In this document: positions 56,165 through 64,000 of the stretch, in pieces
Layout: every line of letters begins with the position of its first letter
Position numbering within the stretch: the first letter of the stretch is position 1
DNA from: Clusia tigrina
Lineage: Eukaryota; Arthropoda; Insecta; Diptera; Clusiidae
NCBI GenBank assembly: GCA_920105625.2
Contig: OV050030.1
Location: 88,583,152-88,647,151 of the forward strand
Reading direction: 5' to 3'
Length of the DNA stretch: 64,000 nucleotides
Translations under genes and position numbers: made by a program
The notes under the pieces: model-generated
Database searches by the model: none
Told to the model about the DNA's origin: nothing
The model's input: only the letters and a program-made list of their open reading frames with translations

Positions 56165-56690
56165 AATTCGACTTTCACTAGGGTTTGGTTAAAAAGACCG
56201 ACACGATGGCGAGGACCACATCCACACCAAGAAAAATGATGCCGCATTGCGACAGCCCTTCAGCGACGAATTGTACGAACTCTACGACATCGTATCGGGG
56301 TTGTAAGGGTAGCATGACGTAATTAATGTTGTGCCTGCAAAGTACAGCATCATCCTTACGGTAACATTCCTCTGTACAGGTCCATGTGGGACTGCAGCCA
56401 AAAGTACCGCAATCCCCCCGAATCCACACCTACTAAGGGAGTGAAATCAGGGATGCAGGTATCATCTGTTTACCTACCAGATTTCAGGGAGCCAGTGTCA
56501 CAGCTCTGTGGCATTTAGTACGAAGGCATGACCTGTTTGTGCATTGTTTGCTATCCTCGCATAGAGCGCCAAATTGCCCTAGCACTGATTCATGCTTCAC
56601 CTGTCTTGATCGGAACCACATGCTTCACAGAAGCCAGCCACAAACTTCACATACTGTTACGTGAAACCAAACACCACATATTTAAGGTGG
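56165..56690 (+). pseudogene. BEL/Pao Gag fragment (copy B)
   Basis: The nucleotide sequence matches 38890-39360 of BEL/Pao copy A with many changes: shared blocks include GACACCTATCGG/GACATCGTATCGG, TGCAAAGTACAGCATCATCCTT, and the zinc-region sequence (CATTTAGTACGAAGGCATGAC, GCGCCAAATTGCCC). No usable frame remains. It stops near 56690, before a jockey RT fragment. Confidence 0.65.
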
Positions 56691-56769
56691 GAATTATTAT
56701 GAAGCGACAAATTAGTTTGGTATACTCTATTCACCTCTCTTCACCCTACACTTACATCATTTCATACAT

Positions 56770-57000
56770 CGCCATATATATTAAACTATTGTTACAGAAC
56801 AATGTACATAAAGTCCTAGATAGTTACTTATGTACCAGAAAGTTCAGGGTAATATACAAACATTTTATTATTTCAGATGTCGATATGAAGGCCGGTGTTC
56901 CTCAAGGTAGTGTCCTTGGGCCGGTATTATATTTATTATTTACAGCAGATATACCCGTGGATAATCGAATACTGATCTCAACTTTCGCTGATCCCACGGC
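56770..57000 (+). pseudogene. Jockey-clade RT fragment
   Basis: An open stretch encodes 'VLDSYLCTRKFRVIYKHF' (about 56811-56865), 'DMKAGVPQGSVLGPVLYLLF' (56883-56942), 'TADIPVDN' and 'ISTFADPTAV' (56972-57003). The P-Q-G-S block is perfect, but the A-D-D catalytic pair reads A-D-P. It is inserted between the two oppositely oriented BEL/Pao parts of copy B. Confidence 0.75.
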
Positions 57001-57009
57001 GGTTGACCG

Positions 57010-58012
57010 AAGCAGCTGCCGTTGGGTAGCGGATATCAGGCTTGTCCGGCTCGCAACGGAGAAAAAAAGGGCTGGCACGAACTCTCAACTGAGCTTTCCA
57101 CTCATATTCGGGAACAGGGAGGGGAAATCTCTTCACATCGTGCTACGCTCGGAAGGAGAGGCAGATCAGGGCAGCGCCACCGCGAGTGAAAATTCGCAGT
57201 TGCGAATATACCGCCCCACTTGCCCCCATGGTCCCACCGGAATCTTCCCTCTTCCCCCTCACATGTGAAGGGTGGTGTTGTGGTATCCTCTGCAGGTGGC
57301 GTTGAATTATCCTCTGCAGGTGTTGTGGTATCCTCTGCAGGTGTTGTGGTATCCTCTGCAGGTGCTCATGGAAGAGAGCACAAAATTCGATTCAATGGGT
57401 TTCGTTGCGGCACATCTTGCATACCGTGGGTTTGGTGCAATGAGGTTGAATCTGCCGAAGGGTTGCCTTCGGAGGTTGCGAAGGTGATGGGTCAGGGTGG
57501 TAGGCCGGATACTAGATTGCCTACAGTAGCACACGTTGTGCGGTGGAGGCTCTTTTTGTCGGCGTGATGAATGATCTGGATGTGAGGAAATGAAAAATTA
57601 GTTGGTGGACCAAAAATACAATATGGGAAAAAAGAAAGTTAAACGGGGTTGTCAACGAGAGGACAAAAGCAATTATGCTACAGAGGAGGGGGTCGTCCTA
57701 CAGAGGCACCACTCCTTGGGTAATAGGGCCTTTTCGGATTCCTGGGCTGAAAACTATCTTCACGATGCGGATATTCCCACCAGGTCCTGTAAATTCCGGG
57801 GTGATTATTACCAGGACCGATCGTGAGGAAGGAGAATATTTACTCCTACACTTCTAAGATCGCCCGGTATCGTTTCCTTTGACATTGCCAGTCATACTTT
57901 CCAGGTGGATGTAAACGAGGACTTCTCGTCGGGTTTACGTGGAGCTATAGGAAGATTATTATTGGGCCGGAATGAGCTGAAAAAAATCTGACCCAGCCTG
58001 GCACGTAGTTTG
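57010..58012 (-). pseudogene. BEL/Pao 3' part in reverse orientation (copy B)
   Basis: The minus strand matches 41143-42210 of copy A: from 58012 down, GCCAGGCTGGGTCAGATT, then (after a ~250-bp deletion) TTCCGGCCCAA, CATCCACCTGGAA, and so on down to the CCTCTGCAG repeat. Plus-strand frames of 71 to 115 codons in this interval are shadows. The border at the RT side is uncertain (about 57010-57200). Confidence 0.6.
57277..57363. repeat. 21-bp minisatellite, four units
   Basis: GTTGTGGTATCCTCTGCAGGT occurs at 57322-57342 and 57343-57363 exactly, as a variant (GTTGAATTATCCTCTGCAGGT) at 57301-57321, and as a 24-bp form at 57277-57300. Copy A at about 42180-42205 has a single unit, so expansion happened in this copy or its lineage. 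Confidence 0.85.
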
Positions 58013-58019
58013 CAAAAAA

Positions 58020-59010
58020 GGCATATAAAAGGCAATTAAATTTAATTAAACATCAACAGTCGATATAGAGACTCTTATTGATTTTGGTGTATATTGGTTT
58101 GCCTTTCTGGGCAAACAAAATACCATTAGTAAATTCAAATAATATTAAAACTTAGTGGTTCAAAACAAAAAACAATAACAACTTACATGAGCATTGGGTA
58201 CTCACCGCCACAAGCGAGAGACTGTTGCCTCACCCCACGCGTCTTCCGCATGCAGAAAAAACTACATTAAATCCAACAGAGATGTTCTCTCGTAATCCAT
58301 CAAGGCATGCGCAATTAACACCAATAACTCAGCAAACGGTAAGAACTGAGTACGCGCAGACTTCTAAATTAATTACGCCCACACCAAACGAACAAAAGCA
58401 AAACAGCATTCCTCTTTGCACCACAAAAAAATTGAGCACAGATGGCTATTAACATGGCAGATTCACTAAATATACCTAAAATCCACAGCTCTCTTGGACT
58501 GTACAATGTGTCTCTCCAAATTTTATTGCAACGCTTTCTATACAAAATCAGAACAACAAAGGTACTTATATATATAAGGAACAACAACTAACTAGTTGCA
58601 AATAAAAAATTAGTAATACAGAAAGCAAACGCAAACACAATAAAACAAACAGGTATTGATCGATACATAACAATAAATCGAAAACCCAACCAGCTTGCCA
58701 AGTCAGAAAAGAACAAATTTGTTGAACCAAATACAGATACCCTGTCTTCTAATATCAACCGTTTTGCTCTATTATACGATAATGCTGAGCCTGAACAAAA
58801 AAAAATGTTGCATTCAAGCCACTACCAATTTGCAAGCGCGAACGCAGCTCAAATATATTAATAGAATATATTTTGCCAGCTTAATAGATAAAAATAACTT
58901 TCTTGTTATTCCGTTGCTAACGGGTAAAGTACAGGAAACAAAAATACAAATATACTCAGAAAATAAGTATCGTACTGTAGTTATCGTCACGACCGCGAGC
59001 TGCAGACACT
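58020..59010 (+). pseudogene. Jockey 5' region with ORF1 start (copy a)
   Basis: Aligns with 62200-63110: shared leader (TTAATTAAACATCAACAGT / TTTAAACATTAACAGT), AAAACTTAGTGGTT, CCGCCACAAGCGAG, and ACCGACCA-type blocks. ORF1 N-terminal pieces are open at 58225-58452 ('CTTKKLST' also in copy b) and 58695-59081, with 'YFASLIDKNNFLVIPLLTGK' (58870-58930) and 'QIYSENKYRTVV', the start of the jockey ORF1 RNA-binding domain. Broken by stops, and cut at about 59010 before the zinc knuckles. Confidence 0.6.
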
Positions 59011-59091
59011 CAAGTCGACCAATGCCACAATGTTTGGTAGCGTACATTTACATGCTTGTAAAGTACGTCGGTCAGCAATAATGCAGTGAAC

Positions 59092-59338
59092 TGTAATGCG
59101 ACACATTGACATACATATAATTACATACTGACAAACTGACACACACACTACTTATGATGTAAGAATTTTATTAGAAACTTTATATAAGAATTACATAAGA
59201 GAATTATTGTACATAATATAAGAGAACTATTGTAAAAAAAATATCTGGGATTTGAGGGTACAAAAAGGGCCCTCAACCCAAGAATAAATCAGAATTGAAC
59301 AGAACTCCAAACTCTAATCTCTTCTCTCCTCGCGGAAA
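59092..59338 (+). repeat. Candidate LTR
   Basis: TGTAATGCGACACATTGAC at 59092, an AATAAA box (59283-59288), and a possible primer-binding site TGGTTCGTGAAC at 59340. No second copy is in the window and the right end lacks CA, so this rests on layout only. Confidence 0.3.
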
Positions 59339-60454
59339 TTGGTTCGTGAACAAACACTAAGGTGCTTTGGACAAACCATCCAAGTGAGCTTCTGTGCCGA
59401 GGGCAAAATACTGCCGGTGCCGCTATCCGCCTTCAGGCGTATTAAAACATATAAGATCAGACATTACATGGCAATCCTGCAACGTTCCTGTGATCTTTTG
59501 ACACAGTTGATAATATTTAGATCCTGCCGACATACGTGATCCGTTTAAATCCTGCAAATCTAAGCAGCCCAAATCTAACAAATTCCATCAAAGAAGACAT
59601 CTAGTCTGGAATAATACGCGCCAGAAAGCCTGACCAGAATACATACCAATAACTATCCTGGTGTACTAGAGAAGACAACATGCTGAATCTGCAACAGAAC
59701 ATAATAAAATATAACCACCTCAGAAACCAACGAAAATCACAAAGAAACGTGGAGGAAAACTAACAAACTAGTATCGCCTACTCGCTAATTTACTGCAGAC
59801 AGTGCGAAACGAATTTAATCCCCCACCGTATAATGATCCACAAGGTAATGCTTGAACATGAAGGACGTTCACGTCGTTTTTTTTTTTCTTTCGAGATCCC
59901 CACCAGCATCTGCTGCAGTCATAGGACTCAATGAAAAGCAATACATTATTGTATGCCTCCCGTTTTCTTAACAATATAAAGCACCAACAGGAGATAAATC
60001 GCAAATTTGAAGAGCGTAATCACCAGAAGCTAGGACAAGTTTACAAAGTCAAATTAGATTGATGATGTCAGTTTTGTATTATAGAGGCAAATGTTTAATA
60101 TTATAAAAAAACCCTGTATACAAATATTTAATATTATAAAAAACGAATACAGAAGTCTGAAGTCGGATTAGACCGACTTCGAAATACCCTTTACCTTTCC
60201 TTGTGCGTGCGAGTTTAACAATAGGGATGTTTTGTTCATAAATCATCATTAGGTGCATATCTACATTAATTTGCGGTACGGTACCTTGAATTGATTATAG
60301 CGACCCCATTTCTTGTGTATGGCTTTGTAGGGTCCATATACGTACTAATATAAAATTTCGTCCAAAAATATTGTATAAGTCGCAAGTTATAATAGTATGT
60401 CAATAGTGGGCGTGGCTGTAGAAATAAGTGATTGTGATCATATCTGTATATATA
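59339..60454. other. Unassigned sequence
   Basis: Possibly the leader of an LTR element whose body is missing. Short frames of under 80 codons only. A duplicated ATTTAATATTATAAAAAA block occurs near 60090 and 60126. No gene is supported. Confidence 0.3.
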
Positions 60455-61757
60455 TCGGGTTTTTCAATAAGAGCGCTACAAAAGCTTTTTAAATAAAACA
60501 AAACCGGTTTTAGATATCAATAAAATTCTTTATTCCTGTGAAAGTACGTTCGATGCCATTATGTATGGAACTCGATTTCTTTTGCATGGCCACCACGGGC
60601 ACGCTTGCAGAAGTCACGACGCTGAACCCAATTTTCAAAGGTTTTCGAACATAAATCGGCCGATACTGCTGCAATTTTACGTTTGATATTCGTACGAAGT
60701 TCATCAATCGTCGCTGGCTTGTTGGCATAGACCATAGACTTGATGTAGCCCCCCAGGAAATAATCTAACGGCGTCAAATCGCACGACCGAGGCGGCCAAT
60801 CGACTGGGCCATTTCGTGAGAGAACACGTTCACCAAACTTGGTTTACAGTAAATTGATTGTGGCATTCGCTGTGTGGCTTGTGGCGCCGTCCTGTTGGAA
60901 CCACATGTCTTCCAAGTCCATATTATCCAATTGGGGCCAAAAATATTCGGTTATCATTAAACGGTAGCGATTCGCATTCACAGTAATGTGCCGGTCTTGA
61001 TCATCACGGAAGAAGTACGGCCCAATGACGCCGCCGGCCCATAAACCGCACCAAACCGTAATTTTTTCGGGATGCAATGATGACTCATGGAGTACGTGTG
61101 GATTGCTGTCTAACCAATAACGCATATTTTGCTTATTGACGAAGCCATTTAGCCAGAAATGAGCCTCATCGCTGAAGATGATTTTCCGATGAAAATCCGA
61201 ATCATTATCAAGTTGTTGTTTAGCCCAATTCACGAACATACGACGCTTCTGGTGGTCAAGCGGCTTCAGTTATTGTGTCAATTTGATCTTGTAAGGATGA
61301 AGGCCAAGATCTTTTCGCAAAATTCGCCACAACGACGTCACAGAGATGCCCAACGCTTGAGAACGACGTGTGAGAAACACATTTGGGCTTTCTTGAACTG
61401 AAGCCTCAGCGGAAGCAATATTCTCGACACTACGGGCACTTCTTTGTCTCACTGGTACGGGAACATTTTGTACTGTGCCTGTGGATTCAAATTTTTCGAC
61501 TAGACGCTCAATTGTTGATCTGCTAGGACAAATATGATGACCATAAATTGGACGTAGCGCTCTTAAAGTTGAGGCGACCGACTCCGAATGTCGGCAGTAA
61601 ATTTTTAAGTTTCGACTCCTTGTTGGCTCTTATATCTTTGCATGATCAAATGGCAAAACTTACTGAAGAGAAATGTCAAAAGAGCGGGAAAAAATATGGC
61701 GTCGTTTGCTGTCACTATCGATTTACTTTTGTAGCGTTTCTTTTGAAAAACCCTTTA
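60455..61757 (-). mobile_element. DD41D (rosa-like) mariner, copy B
   Basis: About 1.30 kb. Ends: GGGTTTTTCAATAAGAGCGC (left, 60457 on) and GGGTTTTTCAAAAGAAACGC (right, reverse complement, 61753-61734), with CTACAAAAG following on both sides and TA outside. One transposase on the minus strand. The ends differ from copy A, so it is a separate family in the same group. Confidence 0.8.
60559..61650 (-). pseudogene. DD41D mariner transposase, copy B
   Basis: From about 61580: 'ALRPIYGHHICPSRSTIERL' (second-half of the N-terminal DNA-binding domain), 'VEKFESTGTVQNVPVPV', then 'RRSQALGISVTSLWRILRKD' and 'LGLHPYKIKLTQ', followed by a TAA. Catalytic core: 'KIIFSDEAHFWLNGF' (first D, about 61175), 'MWFQQDGATSHTANATINLL' (second D, about 60900-60850) then a stop, and 'CDLTPLDYFLGGYIKS' (third D, about 60785-60740). 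The spacing is again 41 residues. The C-terminus ends 'HAKEIEFHT' near 60559. Two nonsense codons and a small shift disable it; the start codon region upstream of 61580 is degraded. Confidence 0.8.
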
Positions 61758-62199
61758 TATTTCCATAACTACCACGTCTCTTTCTTGAAATTGCAACCCC
61801 AATTAAATTAATACACCCTACTTACCTTTTTTAGGTAAAGGGTATAAATATGTTGCTTTCAACTGAGGTTTTAGGAAATATTTTATATTTTTTATTATTT
61901 AGTGAAGCAGAAAATCTTATAAATGTTCCTTATATAAAATGTGTATTTTTCGCTGAGATTAACTTTAGTTTTGTGAAACAATTAAAAACATATTCAACAT
62001 TAATAATTGTTGGTATTAGTATGAATTTATGAATTGATTATATATATTCTGTTATTGTCCAGCCGACATATCACATACATTATGTATTCTTATTTTTCCT
62101 GATGAAGAAGAGGAGTCTCTTTCCAGCGAAATTACATCATTTAGGAACCGACATGAATCGTGTGACGTGTGTCGAACGGACGTATTTCAAATCGCGCCG
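61758..62199. other. Unassigned sequence
   Basis: A 60-codon plus-strand frame (61850-62032) is hydrophobic and A+T-driven. No motif is visible. Confidence 0.3.
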
Positions 62200-63600
62200 C
62201 CCAGTTTCCAAAATATGCATATAATAGCCAATTAAAGTGAATTTAAACATTAACAGTAGAGATAGTGGCTATTTTATTGATCTTAGTGTGTATTGGGTTG
62301 AATTTATGGGCAAGGAAAACACAATTAGTTAATTTAAACAAAATTAAAACTTAGTGGTTTAAAACAAAAAACAGTGACAATTTACATGAGCATTCGGCAC
62401 TAACCGCCACAAGCGAGTGCTCGATGCCTCACCCCCGAGCGTCATACGCATGCAGAAACTACTGCCTGTGAACCCCGTCTGCACTCACCGCCACAAGCGA
62501 GACCTCGTTGACTCACCTCTCATACGCATGCAGAAACAGACAGTAACAGACAGTATACCATCGAACCTAATTACGCCCACACCAGTAAAAGTAATAAACG
62601 AACAAAAGCAAAACAGCACTTCTCTTTGCACCACCAAAAAATTGAGCGCAGATGCCTCTCCACAAAAAAATTAGACTCGATGCACAAAATATGCTTAAAA
62701 ATTCACAGCTCTCTTGGAGTGTACAATGTGTCTCTCCAAATTTAATCGCATCACCAGCAATACAAAATAAGCACAACAAAGATTCTGCTACATGTATATA
62801 TAAGCAACAATAACTAACCAATGTTGCAAATAAAATATTAGAAATACAGAAACCAAACCAAACACAATTACACAAACAGGTATTGATCGATACATAACAA
62901 CAAAACCAAAACGCAGCCCGCTTGCCAAGGCATAAACGACGAAAATTTTGCAACCGTTTTGCTCTATTAGCCGAAAATGCTGAGTCTGAACCAAAAAAAA
63001 AATATTGCTATTGGCAGCTTAATTGATAAAAATAATTTTCATGTTATTCCGTGGATAAAGGGCAAAACAAAGGAAACAAAAAAAAAATTTTCCCAAAAAA
63101 GAACAGAAGGTACAGTTGTTTATTATTATTAAACATTACTTTAAAACAAAATGAAACCCACCCCATCTACAACCTACGATATTTAATGCATCATAGAATA
63201 ACAGTCGAGGAGCCTCACAAGCGCAAAGGCCCAATACAATGCACAAACTGTTAGGAGTATGGTCCCTCAAAATCTGACTGCACCCTACTCACTGTATGGG
63301 TTGTGTGTGGTGACTTTCATCCATCAACCGAATTCAAGCTGAACGGAAGTGAGGAAGTTCAAAAAAATGCAGCAATTGTGGGGCTAATGTCACTGCCAGT
63401 TACAGAGGCTTCCCGATATATACACAATTAAAAACCAGTAAGAATTAAACTGCTAATACAGTTGGTACCCAAAAATATAGTGCTGTACCTAACTACACAA
63501 ACCATATTGGAACCAGCACAGAAAACATCTCTTATGCGAATGTACTAAAAAGCGGCATTTCAGACAAATCGGGTAATGCTATGCAGCCTTAAAACTTAGA
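62200..63600 (+). pseudogene. Jockey 5' region and ORF1 (copy b)
   Basis: Leader and ORF1 start align with 58020-59010. ORF1 continues with 'SLIDKNNFHVIPWIKGKTKE' (63020-63080), 'EEPHKRKGPIQCTNC' (63210-63250; first zinc knuckle start) and 'CSNCGANVTASYRGFPIYTQ' (63372-63430; knuckle with the second-last Cys changed to F). A late 'NISYANVLKSGISDKSGN' block (63517-63575) precedes the stop. The 53-bp-scale leader repeats CCGCCACAAGCGAG at 62404 and 62490, a small internal duplication. Several frameshifts. Confidence 0.65.
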
Positions 63601-63639
63601 AACATTTATATTTAACTTGTCCCAGTACATTACTATATT

Positions 63640-64000
63640 TATGTCGTCGATGTAATCCATGATTCAAGAACATGTACTCATACATAACCAAAACTTGCTT
63701 ATGAAAACTCTACTATCTCAAAAATGAAATGTTGTAAAAATATGTGTATGAAATGCTAAAAGCATTAACCAAAACAAAATTGAAATAAAACATTTTCTAG
63801 ACAGTAACAGCATATACATCATGATTATCTCGGAAACTCATTTAACTGCAAAATATAACTTCAAACTAGCAGACTACAGTTTTTAGTCAACAAACTACTA
63901 AGGTAAAGGGCATGGTGTTACGGGAATACTTATTAAGGCTCCATTAAAGCTTTACTTTCTAGAAATCTATGCCAAACAAAACATCCAATCTACTTCCGTC
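63640..64000 (+). pseudogene. Jockey ORF2 endonuclease start (copy b), runs off the window
   Basis: 'NAKSINQNKIEIKHFLDSNS...IYIMIISETHLTAKYNFKLA' (63752-63865) contains the S-E-T-H metal-binding block. It is followed by a stop and 'GKGHGVTGILIKAPLKLYFL' (63901-63960). This is the N-terminal third of the AP-like endonuclease, directly downstream of copy b ORF1, so the element may continue well past 64000. Confidence 0.75.

Noticed and set aside
59092..60454. Complete LTR retrotransposon of the 412/mdg1 type
   Set aside because: Only one LTR-like unit and no Gag or Pol motif follow; kept only as a low-confidence LTR.

Overview
The window reads as repeat-packed DNA of an insect, most likely a higher dipteran (a tephritid fruit fly would fit, but I cannot fix the species). 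The clues are the mixture of mobile elements (jockey-clade and LOA-like non-LTR elements, Ty3/gypsy, BEL/Pao, hAT, piggyBac, PIF/Harbinger and DD41D mariners), very short transposon introns (59 to about 130 bp), high A+T content and a long (TA)n tract. I recognise no host gene, tRNA, rRNA, CRISPR array or bacterial-style operon. Nearly every coding signal is a transposable-element gene, most of them broken.

Layout. 0-4.3 kb: a jockey reverse-transcriptase (RT) fragment abutting a reversed gypsy Gag fragment, an envelope-like errantivirus remnant, and a 270-bp (TA)n microsatellite. 4.3-8.5 kb: a LOA-like retrotransposon with a 13-bp target duplication, internally deleted so that ORF1 is fused to ORF2. 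8.8-15.3 kb: jockey endonuclease (minus), a second Gag/RT composite, an LTR, a possible ORF1 piece and a jockey ORF1. 15.3-19.2 kb: a short-LTR Mag-like gypsy element with perfect 5-bp target duplication. 19.2-20.0 kb: N-terminal half of a piggyBac transposase. 20.3-26.5 kb: an almost complete BEL/Pao element. 27.0-31.7 kb: an LTR, jockey ORF2, a third Gag/RT composite and two non-LTR 3' ends. 31.7-34.3 kb: deleted hAT and piggyBac C-terminus. 34.5-37.2 kb: a PIF/Harbinger element with both of its genes. 37.2-44.8 kb: jockey fragments in opposite orientations around a decayed BEL/Pao element. 44.8-53.9 kb: one jockey element split by a hAT element (8-bp duplication) and by a second Mag-like element (5-bp duplication, identical LTRs). 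54.7-56.0 and 60.5-61.8 kb: two DD41D mariners. 56.2-58.0 kb: a rearranged BEL/Pao copy. 58.0-59.0 and 62.2-64.0 kb: two copies of the same jockey 5' region.

The genes do not form a pathway. They are layers of selfish elements whose insertion order can partly be read from target duplications. The points of most interest are the clean nested stack at 44.8-53.9 kb, a defective gypsy element with identical LTRs (recent movement in trans), a Gag/RT composite present three times, and the LOA-like ORF1/ORF2 chimera. Dense, mixed-orientation fragments suggest pericentromeric heterochromatin or a piRNA source locus; that is inference. I found no convincing undescribed non-transposon system.
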